From Pseudoduganella violacea (lineage in GTDB: Bacteria > Pseudomonadota > Gammaproteobacteria > Burkholderiales > Burkholderiaceae_D): 64,000 nucleotides of DNA. The stretch is from positions 310,001 to 374,000 of the forward strand of contig NZ_JACHXD010000004.1 of assembly GCF_014191875.1 (NCBI RefSeq), in the 5' to 3' direction. Shown here one piece after another: positions 1 to 8,336 of this stretch (positions within the stretch are counted from its first letter, which is position 1; every line of letters starts with the position of its first letter). Made by a program: the position numbers and the translations under genes. The notes below the pieces were generated by a model. That model saw only the letters and a list, made by a program, of their open reading frames with translations, had not been told where the DNA came from and did no database searches.

Positions 1-2
1 CC

Positions 3-1730
3 GCCGAAGAAGTAGCAGCGCCCGCGCCGAAGAAAGCGGCCACCAAGGCGGTTGCCAAAACCGTGAAAACCAAAGCAGTCGCGCCCGCGGCCGAGCCGAC
101 CGTGGCCAAGAAAACCAGCAAGAGCAAGGCGGCCATCCTGGTCGCGCCGGTCGCCCCCGCGGCCGAAGCGCCGGCGCCAGCTGCCGCGCCTGTGCGCGCC
201 AAGGCCACGCCGGCCGCGCGCGGCAAAGCCACGCCGGTCAAGGCCGAAGCGCCGCATCCGGCCAAGCATAAGCCGGTGGAGGTGGTGCTCAAGTCGTCCA
301 CCAGCCGCCATGCCGACCAGATCGGCACGACCAAGCTGTTCGTACTCGACACCAATGTGCTGATGCACGACCCGTCCTCGCTGTTCCGCTTTGAAGAGCA
401 CGACGTCTATCTGCCGATGATGACGCTGGAAGAGCTGGACAACCACAAGAAGGGCATGTCCGAGGTGGCGCGCAATGCGCGCCAGGTCTCGCGCACCCTC
501 GACGCGCTGGTCGCCAATACCGACGACGACGCCATCGAACAAGGCATCCCGCTGTCCAAGCTCGGCAACAAGGACGCCAAGGGCCGCCTCCACTTCCAGA
601 CCCGCCTGCAGGTTGCCGACCTGCCGGAAGGCCTGCCGCAAGGGAAGGCCGACAACCAGATCCTGGCCGTGGTGCGTTCGCTGGAAGCGGAGCAGCCGGG
701 ACGCGCCGTGGTGCTGGTGTCGAAAGACATCAATATGCGCATCAAGGCGCGCGCGCTCGGCCTGCCGGCCGAGGACTACTTCAACGACCATGTGCTGGAA
801 GACACCGATCTGCTGTACTCGGGCATCGTCCAGCTGCCGGACGATTTCTGGAACAAGCACGGCAAGGACATGGAGTCGTGGCAGGAGAACAAGCACGGCC
901 AAAGCGCCACCTTCTACCGCGTGACCGGTCCATTCGTGCCTTCTCTGCTGGTGAACCAGTTCGTGTTCCTGGAGCCGAAGAACGGCGAGACGCCTTTCTA
1001 CGGCCAGGTCAAGCAGATCAACGGCAAGACCGCCGTGCTGCAAACCCTGCGCGACTATAGCCACAACAAGAACAGCGTGTGGGGCGTGACCGCGCGCAAC
1101 CGCGAGCAGAACTTCGCGCTCAACCTGTTGATGAACCCCGAGTGCGATTTCGTCACCCTGCTGGGCCAGGCCGGTACCGGCAAGACCCTGCTGGCCCTGG
1201 CCGCCGGCCTGGCCCAGGTGCTGGAAACCAAGCTGTATAACGAGATCATCGTCACCCGCGTCACGGTGCCGGTGGGCGAGGATATCGGCTTCCTGCCCGG
1301 CACCGAGGAAGAGAAGATGTCGCCATGGATGGGCGCTTTCGACGACAACCTCGAAGTGCTCAACAAGTCCGACGGCGAAGGCGGCGAATGGGGCCGCGCC
1401 GCGACCCAGGATCTGATCCGTTCGCGCATCAAGATCAAGTCGCTCAACTTCATGCGCGGCCGCACCTTCGTCAACAAGTTCCTGATCATCGACGAGGCGC
1501 AGAATCTGACGCCGAAGCAGGTCAAGACCCTGGTGACGCGCGCCGGCCCCGGCACCAAGATTCTCTGCCTGGGCAATATCGCGCAGATCGACACGCCTTA
1601 CCTGACCGAGGGTTCGAGCGGCCTGACCTACGTAGTGGACCGCTTCAAAGGCTGGTCGCACAGCGGCCACGTCACCCTGGCGCGCGGCGAGCGTTCGCGC
1701 CTGGCCGACCACGCGAGCGACGTGCTGTAA
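3..1730 (+). CDS. PIN domain-PhoH family ATPase, 5' end outside window
   Basis: The protein is a PhoH-type P-loop ATPase with an N-terminal PIN (VapC-like) nuclease fold, a pair usually linked to RNA metabolism. The frame is open to the left edge, so the GTG at 63 is probably internal and the gene begins upstream. The visible N-terminus is a long Ala/Lys/Pro-rich tail. Counting from the GTG, the PIN domain starts near residue 93 (VLDTNVLMHDP, first acidic residue D96) and the PhoH ATPase holds Walker A GQAGTGKT near residue 367 and a Walker B-like LIIDEAQN. It ends at TAA just before a strong terminator. Family assignment is firm; its physiological substrate is not known from sequence. Confidence 0.93.
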   Translation, partial: AEEVAAPAPKKAATKAVAKTVKTKAVAPAAEPTVAKKTSKSKAAILVAPVAPAAEAPAPAAAPVRAKATPAARGKATPVKAEAPHPAKHKPVEVVLKSSTSRHADQIGTTKLFVLDTNVLMHDPSSLFRFEEHDVYLPMMTLEELDNHKKGMSEVARNARQVSRTLDALVANTDDDAIEQGIPLSKLGNKDAKGRLHFQTRLQVADLPEGLPQGKADNQILAVVRSLEAEQPGRAVVLVSKDINMRIKARALGLPAEDYFNDHVLEDTDLLYSGIVQLPDDFWNKHGKDMESWQENKHGQSATFYRVTGPFVPSLLVNQFVFLEPKNGETPFYGQVKQINGKTAVLQTLRDYSHNKNSVWGVTARNREQNFALNLLMNPECDFVTLLGQAGTGKTLLALAAGLAQVLETKLYNEIIVTRVTVPVGEDIGFLPGTEEEKMSPWMGAFDDNLEVLNKSDGEGGEWGRAATQDLIRSRIKIKSLNFMRGRTFVNKFLIIDEAQNLTPKQVKTLVTRAGPGTKILCLGNIAQIDTPYLTEGSSGLTYVVDRFKGWSHSGHVTLARGERSRLADHASDVL

Positions 1731-1751
1731 GCGCCGCCCGCTTCATCTACC

Positions 1752-1776
1752 AGCCCCGCCTCGCGCGGGGCTTTTT
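1752..1776 (+). terminator. Rho-independent terminator after the PhoH gene
   Basis: A perfect 8-bp stem AGCCCCGC/GCGGGGCT (1752-1759 with 1765-1772) closes a 5-nt loop and is followed by a T run. It lies 21 bases after the PhoH stop codon and touches the stop codon of the convergent lipoprotein gene. Confidence 0.9.
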
Positions 1777-2555
1777 CATGCGCGCTTGCTTTTCGCGCGG
1801 CGCCACAGCTTGCGGCCGCCGAAGAACAGCGCCAGCAGGATCAGAGTCCACGGAATGATGTAGGCCAGGCCCACCACGGTGCTGGCGATGCCCTGCGAGA
1901 GGTTGCTGGCGAATTCGTCGCAGGCGCGGGCTATCGGCGACCAGAAGGAGCGGCTGCGCTGCGAGTAGATGGCGACACTCAGCACATCGAGGTTGACGCG
2001 CTCCAGCAGGCGCGCGTTCTCGCCGCTGGCCTGCTCCAGCTCCGACTGCACGCCGGCCAGCTCTTTCGACACCTTGATCAGATTGTCGGCGTTGTTGGCG
2101 GAGCGGCTTTCCAGTTCTTCCAGTTTTTTCTGGTAGGAGCGCAGCATGGCCAGGCGCTTTTCGCTGTCGGCGATGGGACGGGCCAGGTCTTCGGCCCGCG
2201 TCTCCTGGCGCGCCACCGTGCCGCCGGCCGTGGCCAGGGCACTCAGGCGCACCACGGCTTCCGGCTTGGCGCGCATGCGGATATGGGCCTGCTTCTCGCG
2301 TCCCGTATCCAGACTGGCTTCGAGCAGCACGCAGCCCTGCTGCGCCTCGGCGTTGCAGGCGGCGACCAACTTGTCCATCAGCGGCTTGACCGCGTCTTCG
2401 GCGGCATCGACGGCGATGCTGTGCTCATACGCCAGGTGTTTGCCGCGCGGCTGGCTGGCGTTGGCCCCACCGCCTTGCGCGCCGCCCGCCTCCTGCTTGG
2501 ACGAACAGGCGCTCAGCAGCGCCAGCAGGGCCGCCATCAAAAGAAAACGTTTCAC
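1776..2555 (-). CDS. DUF4349-type lipoprotein
   Basis: This is a predicted lipoprotein: signal sequence MKRFLLMAALLALLSAC with lipobox LSAC, a central region rich in heptad-like Glu/Leu (a coiled coil around the stretch KRLAMLRSYQKKLEELESR), and one C-terminal membrane helix followed by a basic tail (RKLWRRAKSKRA). This layout matches DUF4349 proteins, whose role is unknown. I chose the GTG at 2555 because GAGGA sits six bases upstream and the signal peptide starts cleanly; an in-frame TTG at 2567 is the alternative. It follows mazF with almost no gap, so it may be read from the mazEF transcript. Confidence 0.8.
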   Translation of the reverse strand: MKRFLLMAALLALLSACSSKQEAGGAQGGGANASQPRGKHLAYEHSIAVDAAEDAVKPLMDKLVAACNAEAQQGCVLLEASLDTGREKQAHIRMRAKPEAVVRLSALATAGGTVARQETRAEDLARPIADSEKRLAMLRSYQKKLEELESRSANNADNLIKVSKELAGVQSELEQASGENARLLERVNLDVLSVAIYSQRSRSFWSPIARACDEFASNLSQGIASTVVGLAYIIPWTLILLALFFGGRKLWRRAKSKRA

Positions 2556-2563
2556 AAAAATCC

Positions 2564-2911
2564 TCAATCAGTAATTGCGCGCAGGCGTGCCAGCGCGTCT
2601 TCTATGACAAATTCAGGCACGGTTTCAACGCGCTTGGCTTTGCGCGCTTCAAGATCCAGCATGCGAATCTGGTTGACCAGTGCGACACCCTGCGTCTTCG
2701 TGCCTGTACCGGTAAGTGGCGCGGCAAATCCGGCGTGGCGGGCAAAATCGCCGCCCTGGGTAATGGGCGCCACCAGCACCGTTCCGAGGGCATTGAATAC
2801 GCTCGTGGACAGCACCAGCGCAGGCCTCATGCCTTTCTGCTCGTGTCCGAGCGTGGGATCCAGATTCACCATCACCACATCGCCACGCCCGAATTTGCTG
2901 CGGCCTACCAC
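2564..2911 (-). CDS. mazF: MazF/PemK-type mRNA interferase toxin
   Basis: The 115-residue protein has the PemK/MazF fold signature: RGDVVMVNLDPTLGHEQKG with the conserved turn before a basic residue, then RPALVLS and the VAPIT strand. Members cleave single-stranded RNA at short motifs and are held inactive by the upstream antitoxin. The length is typical. The start codon overlaps the end of the antitoxin gene by seven bases, which couples translation so antitoxin is made first. The gene ends overlapping the region that carries the ribosome binding site of the DUF4349 lipoprotein. Confidence 0.92.
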   Translation of the reverse strand: MVGRSKFGRGDVVMVNLDPTLGHEQKGMRPALVLSTSVFNALGTVLVAPITQGGDFARHAGFAAPLTGTGTKTQGVALVNQIRMLDLEARKAKRVETVPEFVIEDALARLRAITD

Positions 2912-3156
2912 GCTTCGCGCCCTACCGGCTTGGCCTCATGCCAGGCTGCCAAGTCGGCAGGTTCCGCCGCTTTGCTGTCGCACTGCGCCACCAGTTCAGC
3001 CAGGGAATACGATGGCCGCGCCGCCTTGAGCAACACGCCCTCCGGCAAAACATTAACGCTGAGCTTGTCGCCCAGCGAAACCTTCATCAAGCCCAGCAAT
3101 TCTGTCGGCAAGCGCACCGCAGCACTATTGCCCCATTTTTGAATTGACAATTCCAT
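2905..3156 (-). CDS. mazE: MazE-like AbrB-fold antitoxin
   Basis: An 83-residue protein begins MELSIQKWGNSAAVRLP, the standard swapped-hairpin AbrB/MazE DNA-binding domain (KWGNS-x-AVRLP), followed by a flexible acidic tail that would bind the toxin. The start at 3156 is preceded by a near-ideal AGGAGG, so the upstream 61 codons of the open frame are not used. Antitoxins of this family normally repress their own promoter, and a candidate promoter lies 23 bases upstream. The pair is complete and appears intact. Confidence 0.92.
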   Translation of the reverse strand: MELSIQKWGNSAAVRLPTELLGLMKVSLGDKLSVNVLPEGVLLKAARPSYSLAELVAQCDSKAAEPADLAAWHEAKPVGREAW

Positions 3157-3178
3157 AACAACCTCCTGATGTCGATAC

Positions 3179-3207
3179 ATTGTAGACCCATACAGACGGA
3201 TGCCCAA
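3179..3207 (-). promoter_or_regulatory. Candidate mazEF promoter
   Basis: Read on the minus strand, TTGGGC (3207-3202) and TACAAT (3184-3179) are separated by 17 bases, a plausible sigma-70 promoter placing transcription start about 15 bases upstream of the mazE ATG. Prediction only. Confidence 0.5.
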
Positions 3208-3227
3208 AACATTTCGCTTGACCTTTA

Positions 3228-3243
3228 ATACGTTCGTACGCAT
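3228..3243. promoter_or_regulatory. Imperfect palindrome, candidate TetR operator
   Basis: ATACGTTCGTACGCAT pairs with its own reverse complement at six of eight positions. It lies between the divergent mazE and tetR genes, 44 bases before the tetR ATG, just downstream of a TTGACC (3218-3223). TetR-family proteins usually bind such sites next to their own gene; the assignment is inference. Confidence 0.4.
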
Positions 3244-3286
3244 TGTTATCGTATAAATAAGACATTGGCGTAAATGGAGTAAAAAC

Positions 3287-3877
3287 ATGCCTAAAGCATC
3301 GCTACGCGAAGACATTCTGCAAGCCGGGCTGGAAGTCATGTCCAGCCAGGGCTATGGCGCCGGGGTACGCGACATCGTGGCGGCGGCCGAAGCGCCGCAA
3401 GGCTCGTTCACCAACCATTTTCGCTCCAAGGAAGCGTTTGCGGCCGAGGTGATCGAACGCTATTTCGATTACGTCAAAGGCTTGATGGCGCAAACCCTGG
3501 GCGACGCCAGCCTGGCGCCGCTGGAGCGCATCCGCGCCTACCTCGATCTGATCAGCGGCAAACTGGCGGCGGCCGGCTGGGCGCGCGGCTGCCTGATCGG
3601 CAATTTCAGCCTGGAGGCGCCGCCGCAGAGCGAGGCGCTGCGCCTGCAGCTGGCGCGCATCTTCGGCGAATGGCGCGCGCCCTTCGCCGCCTGCATCGCC
3701 GAGGCGCAGCAGGCCGGCCAGCTCGATAGCACGCTGGCGGCGGACGACCTGGCCGACTTCGTGCTCGCGGCCTGGCAAGGCGCCATGCTGCGCATGAAGG
3801 TCGAGCATGACCCGCGCCCGCTGGAACAATTCAAGACCGTAGCATTTTCGAGTTTTCTTAAACCCAAGGAGGCATGA
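3287..3877 (+). CDS. TetR/AcrR family transcriptional regulator
   Basis: The 196-residue protein has the TetR helix-turn-helix in its first 50 residues (REDILQAGLEVM, then VRDIVAAAEAPQGSFTNHF and the RSKEAF helix), followed by an all-helical ligand-binding half. Its stop codon is one base before the ATG of the haloalkane dehalogenase, and the ribosome binding site AAGGAGG lies inside its last codons, so the two genes are one operon. The obvious inference is that it senses a substrate or product of the hydrolase and represses both genes, but the ligand cannot be read from sequence. Confidence 0.9.
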   Translation: MPKASLREDILQAGLEVMSSQGYGAGVRDIVAAAEAPQGSFTNHFRSKEAFAAEVIERYFDYVKGLMAQTLGDASLAPLERIRAYLDLISGKLAAAGWARGCLIGNFSLEAPPQSEALRLQLARIFGEWRAPFAACIAEAQQAGQLDSTLAADDLADFVLAAWQGAMLRMKVEHDPRPLEQFKTVAFSSFLKPKEA

Positions 3878-3878
3878 A

Positions 3879-4757
3879 ATGGAAATACGCGAATGGATCA
3901 GGGCATCGCTGCCGGTACTCGATTCGAGCATGGCTTACCGCGCGCTGGGCAGGGCGGGCGATACGCCCGTGCTGTTCCTGCATGGGAATCCCACCTCCTC
4001 CCATGTCTGGCGCGACGTCATGCCCGAGGTAGCGCCGGGCCGCTGGTGCGTAGCGCCCGACCTGATCGGCTTTGGCGCCTCGGGCAAGCCGGACATCGCC
4101 TACAGCTTCCAGGACCAGGCGCGTTATCTGGACGCCTTCATCGAAAAGATGGGACTGGAGCGCTTCTATCTGGTGGCGCAGGACTGGGGCAGCGCGCTGG
4201 CCTTCCATTTCGCCGCGCGCCATCCGCAGCGCGTGTTGGGACTGGCCTTCATGGAATTCATGCGCCCCATGTCCTCCTGGGAGGACTTCCATCCGCAGCC
4301 ACAGGTGCGGGAGCTGTTCCGTAAATTCCGCACGCCGGGCGAAGGCGAGGCGCTGATCCTGGAACAGAACGTCTTCATCGAAAAAGTGCTGCCCAATTCC
4401 GTGATCCGCCAACTGAGCGCGGAAGAAATGGCAGGCTACCGCACGCCCTTCCCCACGCCCGAGTCACGCCGTCCCATCCTGGCCTTGCCGCGCCAGTTGC
4501 CGATCGCCGGCGAGCCGGCCGACGTCTTTGAATTGATCGCGGCCAACGACCGCGCCCTGCGCGCCTCCACCTATCCCAAGCTGCTGTTCCAAAGCGCACC
4601 GGGCGTGCTGACGCCGCCCGCCGTGGCGCAAGCTTATGCCGCCGTCCTGCACCACTGCCGGCTGGTGGACCTGGGCGAGGGACGCCATTATGTGCAGGAA
4701 GACCATGCCATGCGCATCGGTCGGGAAATCGCCGATTGGATAAATTCGCAAGCCTAG
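3879..4757 (+). CDS. Haloalkane dehalogenase
   Basis: An alpha/beta-hydrolase of 292 residues with the full haloalkane dehalogenase active site. HGNPTSSHVWR carries the halide-binding Asn37, QDWGSAL gives nucleophile Asp102 and halide-binding Trp103, FMEFMRP gives the catalytic acid Glu126, and GRHYVQEDH supplies the base His270. The pattern follows the DhaA/LinB subfamily closely, including LPIAGEPA in the cap region. Such enzymes hydrolyse carbon-halogen bonds to an alcohol and halide in the cytoplasm. No signal peptide is present. It is translationally coupled to the upstream tetR. Actual substrate range is unknown. Confidence 0.92.
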   Translation: MEIREWIRASLPVLDSSMAYRALGRAGDTPVLFLHGNPTSSHVWRDVMPEVAPGRWCVAPDLIGFGASGKPDIAYSFQDQARYLDAFIEKMGLERFYLVAQDWGSALAFHFAARHPQRVLGLAFMEFMRPMSSWEDFHPQPQVRELFRKFRTPGEGEALILEQNVFIEKVLPNSVIRQLSAEEMAGYRTPFPTPESRRPILALPRQLPIAGEPADVFELIAANDRALRASTYPKLLFQSAPGVLTPPAVAQAYAAVLHHCRLVDLGEGRHYVQEDHAMRIGREIADWINSQA

Positions 4758-4758
4758 C

Positions 4759-4789
4759 TTGACCTTCCCTCCGTGGGAAGGCTTACAGT
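4759..4789 (+). promoter_or_regulatory. CueR-type promoter of copZ (19-bp spacer)
   Basis: TTGACC (4759-4764) and TACAGT (4784-4789) are 19 bases apart, the over-long spacing of MerR-family promoters. The spacer holds the dyad CCTTCCC/GGGAAGG (4763-4769 and 4775-4781), the classic CueR operator. The same arrangement lies before copA in this window. Confidence 0.85.
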
Positions 4790-4820
4790 GGCGTCATCAA
4801 CCCTGCGAAAGGAGCTTCAA

Positions 4821-5021
4821 ATGTATGAACTGCAAGTAGAAAACATGAGCTGCGGCCACTGCATCGCCAAAGTCAGCGATGCGGTACGCGCCCTGGATAT
4901 GACGGCTGGCGTGGAAATCAACCTGGCCGACAAAAAAGTGATGGTGGACAGCAGCGCCTCGCTGGACGAGGTGAAGGCGGCCATCGTGCAAGCCGGTTAC
5001 CCCGTTACCGCTGCCGCCTGA
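4821..5021 (+). CDS. copZ: Copper chaperone, heavy-metal-associated domain (CopZ-like)
   Basis: A 66-residue single-domain HMA protein: MYELQVENMSCGHCIAKV carries the metal-binding MxCxxC in the first loop of a beta-alpha-beta-beta-alpha-beta fold. It would carry Cu(I) in the cytoplasm and hand it to the CopA ATPase encoded about 7 kb away. I start it at 4821, which has AAGGAG upstream and the family N-terminus; the longer frame would run through the CueR promoter. It ends exactly where the convergent GST gene ends. Confidence 0.9.
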   Translation: MYELQVENMSCGHCIAKVSDAVRALDMTAGVEINLADKKVMVDSSASLDEVKAAIVQAGYPVTAAA

Positions 5022-5741
5022 TTATCTTTCCAGTTCCGGATAATGCCGGAAAATGCCTTCCTCGCTGAAGGGCAAGCGCCTTTCGGACGCGAGGTAGGCG
5101 GCGATGCGCGGACGGCGCGCCACCTTGTCGCGCAAGGCCAGCAAGCCTGGCCATGCAGCCTGCTGGCGCGCCATTGCCTTGGGAAAGGCGTAGCGCAAGC
5201 CTTCCATCAACTGAAATAGCGACAGGTCCACATAGGATAGGCGCGATCCCACCATGAAGCCGCCACGGCCCGCATTGGCCTGCAAGACCTGCTCGAAATA
5301 GCCGAGGTATTTGGGAATGCGTTCGGCGGTGAAATCACGGGAACGCTGCTTCGCTTCCTTTTTCTGGTCTTCGTAATACAGATTGGTGGAGATCGGATGG
5401 TGGCTGTCATGCGCCTCGTTGACGACGTCGGCGATGGTCAGTTGCAGCTGGTTGCACCACAGGCGGCCCGCTTCGCTGCGCGGCGCCAGGCCGTGATGCG
5501 CGCCCAGGTACAACAGGATAGTCGCGGTCTGGCCGATCAGCAGCGCCCCTGCCTTGAGTACCGGCGGCGCATACGCGGGATACCCGGTCTGCGCCGGATC
5601 GATGGCGGCCAGCAGCTGCGGCATGCCCTTGGGTTCGCGCGCCACGTCGCGGTACGGCACGTCCGCTTCTTCCAGCGCCAGTCGCACGAATTCGCCCCGC
5701 CCCTGAATGCTCGGCCAGTAGTACAGGATGTATGGCTGCAT
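5022..5741 (-). CDS. Glutathione S-transferase family protein
   Basis: The 239-residue protein starts with a thioredoxin-like half (PYILYYWPSIQGRGEFVRLALEEADVPYRD, with Tyr in the GSH-activating position and PVLK before the glutathione loop) and continues with the all-helical GST C-terminal domain (WCNQLQLTIADVVNE, then LSYVDLSLFQLMEGL). The form is like sigma/pi-class GSTs. It lies 11 bases downstream of a LysR regulator on the same strand and next to an azoreductase, suggesting an electrophile or quinone detoxification unit. The substrate is unknown. Confidence 0.9.
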   Translation of the reverse strand: MQPYILYYWPSIQGRGEFVRLALEEADVPYRDVAREPKGMPQLLAAIDPAQTGYPAYAPPVLKAGALLIGQTATILLYLGAHHGLAPRSEAGRLWCNQLQLTIADVVNEAHDSHHPISTNLYYEDQKKEAKQRSRDFTAERIPKYLGYFEQVLQANAGRGGFMVGSRLSYVDLSLFQLMEGLRYAFPKAMARQQAAWPGLLALRDKVARRPRIAAYLASERRLPFSEEGIFRHYPELER

Positions 5742-5752
5742 ATGCCCTCCCC

Positions 5753-6655
5753 TTATTGCCTCGTGCCGATTTTAGCGGCTTGCGCCTGCGCCTGTAGCCA
5801 CGCTGCGACCGCCGCCACGGCGGGCGCGGGTTCGCGTCCGGCCGGATGCACCAGGTAGTAGGCGAAATCATCCAGCACCGGGCCGAAAGGCGCTTGCAGC
5901 AAGCCCATCTCCATCTCATCGCGCACCAGGGCCAGGGAAATCAGGGCCACGCCCTGCCCCGCCACGGCGGCCTGGATGGCGTGGCTTTCATCGGTGTAGC
6001 GCACGCCGCTGCCCGTGTCGAGCTGCGGCATGCCCGCCGCCTGCGCCCAGCGCGCCCAGGTCAACGCGCCGCGAAAGCCGCGCTGCCAGTCGAAGTGGAT
6101 CAGATTGTGGCGCAACAGATCGGCGGGACGGCGCAGCTTGAGGCGGGTGCTCGCCACCGGCGCAAAGCCGGCCTGCATCAGCCAGGTGGAATCCAGTCCC
6201 GGATAATGGCCGCTGCCGCCGCGCACAGCCAGATCGGCGGCGCCGGCCAGCAGATCGACCGGCTGGCCAGTGGCCTGCACATGCAGGTCGATCTGGGGAT
6301 GCGCTTGATGAAAGCCGGCCAGCCTTGGCACCAGCCATTTGGCGGCAAAGGCCGGCATGACGGACAGCGTGACCGTGCTGCGGGCGCGCTGCTTGAGGCG
6401 CTCGACGCCGGCCGCCATCACGTCCAACCCTTCGCGCACGGCCTGCAGCAACAGCTGGCCGGCGGCCGTCAATTCCACGGCGCGCGTCTTGCGCAGGAAT
6501 AGCGGGCAGCCTAGTTCTTCTTCCAGCGCGCGCACCTGGTGGCTGACGGCGGTCGCGGTAACGGCCAGTTCCTCGGCCGCCATCTTGAAGCTTTGCAGGC
6601 GCGCCGCCGCTTCAAAAGTGCGCAGCGCGGAGAGGGAGGGAAGACGTCGTTTCAT
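5753..6655 (-). CDS. LysR family transcriptional regulator (GcvA-like)
   Basis: An approximately 300-residue LysR-type regulator. The winged helix-turn-helix is at the N-terminus (LSALRTFEAAARLQSFKMAA, then AVSHQVRALEEELG and LFLRKTRAVELTAAG), followed by the periplasmic-binding-protein-like effector domain. The order of these motifs resembles the GcvA subgroup. I use the ATG at 6655; the longest frame starts with TTG at 6679. It is divergent from azoR and 11 bases upstream of the GST gene, so regulation of both is the natural inference. Confidence 0.9.
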   Translation of the reverse strand: MKRRLPSLSALRTFEAAARLQSFKMAAEELAVTATAVSHQVRALEEELGCPLFLRKTRAVELTAAGQLLLQAVREGLDVMAAGVERLKQRARSTVTLSVMPAFAAKWLVPRLAGFHQAHPQIDLHVQATGQPVDLLAGAADLAVRGGSGHYPGLDSTWLMQAGFAPVASTRLKLRRPADLLRHNLIHFDWQRGFRGALTWARWAQAAGMPQLDTGSGVRYTDESHAIQAAVAGQGVALISLALVRDEMEMGLLQAPFGPVLDDFAYYLVHPAGREPAPAVAAVAAWLQAQAQAAKIGTRQ

Positions 6656-6773
6656 GGTACTGAATATACCTGAATCCAATTCATCCGTAAGCGAAAAAAT
6701 GATCGTTTGTCCCGACCTGCCCCAAGCCTCACAGTAGAGTCCATCGAGACCCTACTGAAACGGATGAGAGATC

Positions 6774-7463
6774 ATGACAACCCTTCTGCATATTGATTCC
6801 AGCGCCCGCAACGGCCGCTCCGGCAGCGACCCTTACGGTTCCCACACGCGGCGCCTGAGCCAGCGCTTCGTGGACCGCTGGCAGGAGCAAGTTCCGGAAA
6901 CGAAAATCATCTATCGCGATGTCGGCATGCAGCCGCCCGCGCCGGTCACGGGCAGCTGGATACAGGCCGCCTTCACGCCGCCCGCTAAACGCGAACCGTG
7001 GATGCACGAGGTGCTGGCCGAAAGCGATGTACTGATCGATGAGCTGCTGCAGGCCGATGTGATCGTGGCCGGCGTGCCGATGTATAACTTCGGTCCGCCT
7101 GCCCAGTTCAAGGCCTATATCGACAATGTCGTGCGCGTCGGCCGCACCTTCGGCTTCGACCGCAGCCGTCCGGGCGATCCGTACTGGCCGCTGCTGGCGG
7201 AAGCGGGCAAAAAGCTGGTCATCCTGTCCGCGCGCGGCGATTTTGGCTATGACATGGGTGGACGGGTCGCCGCCATCAACCATGTCGAACCGTCGGTGCG
7301 CACCGCTTTCGGCTATATGGGGATATGGGAGAGTTTTGGCGCCGCCATCGAGTACGATGAATTCGGCGATGAGCGTCTGGCGCAATCCATCGCCCGCGCG
7401 GAGGCGGACGTGGATGGCCTGGTGCTGCGGCTGGCCCCGCAAAGGGAACCTGCCGCAGCCTGA
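6774..7463 (+). CDS. azoR: FMN-dependent NADH-azoreductase
   Basis: A flavodoxin-fold quinone/azo reductase of 229 residues. It opens TTLLHIDSSARNGRSGSDPYG (FMN phosphate loop), has VPMYNFGPPAQFKAYID, the signature FMN-isoalloxazine loop, and the third loop SARGDFGYDMGG. Members reduce quinones and azo bonds by two-electron transfer from NAD(P)H. It is divergent from a LysR gene with about 118 bases between the start codons, the usual layout for LysR control. A GATGAGAGA stretch serves as ribosome binding site. Confidence 0.92.
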   Translation: MTTLLHIDSSARNGRSGSDPYGSHTRRLSQRFVDRWQEQVPETKIIYRDVGMQPPAPVTGSWIQAAFTPPAKREPWMHEVLAESDVLIDELLQADVIVAGVPMYNFGPPAQFKAYIDNVVRVGRTFGFDRSRPGDPYWPLLAEAGKKLVILSARGDFGYDMGGRVAAINHVEPSVRTAFGYMGIWESFGAAIEYDEFGDERLAQSIARAEADVDGLVLRLAPQREPAAA

Positions 7464-7469
7464 GGGAGA

Positions 7470-8126
7470 TTACTGGGCGTTGCGGCGGCGGCGCGCAGCC
7501 ACGCCGGCAATGCCCAGGCCTGCCAGCAGCATGGCGTAGGTGCCGGGTTCCGGCACGGCCACCACGGAGGACAGATACAGGTCGTTCACGGTCGGCCATA
7601 CGCCGGCTTGCGCGGTCAGCTTGACCGTCAGTTCCAGCAGCTTGCCGGTGGAGACGAAACCGATGAAGGACGATTGGGTTGGCTTGTCGATGGTGTAGCT
7701 TGCCAGCTTGCCGAATTCGTCTTTGGCGGTCAGCGTGATGCTGTTGGCGGCCGCGAATGCACCTGCCGAGTTGCTGCCGAAGGCAAACAGGCCGGCGCCA
7801 TTCACCTTGCCGCCAAAGTCTTTGAAGACAATGGTGTCGGTGCGGTTGTCGGTGGTCAGCCAGCCATCCACGCTGCTGCCGCTGCCGCCCCAGAACGAGG
7901 TCGAGCCGGGACCCACGGTGGCGGTGTAGTTAAAGCTGCCGGCGCTGCGCGACAGAGGACCGTCGATAGGGTCTACCGACAGATCGTTGAAGCTGTCCAG
8001 GCCGGACACGGTCACGGCGCCGCGATAATCGTATTTGTCGGTGTAGACTGTGATATCTGCATTGGCTGCGCCAGCGGCCAGCAGCATTGCACCTACGGCG
8101 ATCGATTTCAAGGTATGGGACATCAT
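7470..8126 (-). CDS. PEP-CTERM sorting-signal exported protein
   Basis: An exported protein of about 218 residues. The N-terminus is a signal peptide (SIAVGAMLLAAGAANA), and the C-terminus is the PEP-CTERM tripartite signal: VPEPGTYAMLLAGLG, a hydrophobic stretch, then a basic end ARRRRNAQ. Such proteins are processed by exosortase and reach the cell surface or exopolysaccharide. The middle is Gly/Ser/Thr-rich and beta-like with no domain I recognise. Of two adjacent ATGs I use that at 8126; AGGAG lies 11 bases upstream, and a TTG at 8132 would have tighter spacing. Confidence 0.85.
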   Translation of the reverse strand: MMSHTLKSIAVGAMLLAAGAANADITVYTDKYDYRGAVTVSGLDSFNDLSVDPIDGPLSRSAGSFNYTATVGPGSTSFWGGSGSSVDGWLTTDNRTDTIVFKDFGGKVNGAGLFAFGSNSAGAFAAANSITLTAKDEFGKLASYTIDKPTQSSFIGFVSTGKLLELTVKLTAQAGVWPTVNDLYLSSVVAVPEPGTYAMLLAGLGIAGVAARRRRNAQ

Positions 8127-8336
8127 AAGCAAGGCAACTCCTCTCTAGATAGTGCGTTGTTTAAGATAAAAGCCACTACGCTTTCACTGTATCTCAGCCA
8201 CGGAAATGATGCAATAATTTCAATGAAATAATTTCAACAAGGTTGTTTTTGCATTGTTGCGTATTGACAAAACCTACCGGACGCGGCAGGCGCCACAGTT
8301 ATAATCGGACGTGAAATTTCGCTACCGAAAGCACTC

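Noticed and set aside
63..65. GTG at 63 as the true start of the PhoH gene
   Set aside because: The same frame is open with similar Ala/Lys-rich sequence to the left edge, so the start most likely lies outside the window.
3287..3931. Minus-strand frame (209 codons) opposite tetR
   Set aside because: It lacks a ribosome binding site and family motifs; the plus strand carries a standard TetR domain.
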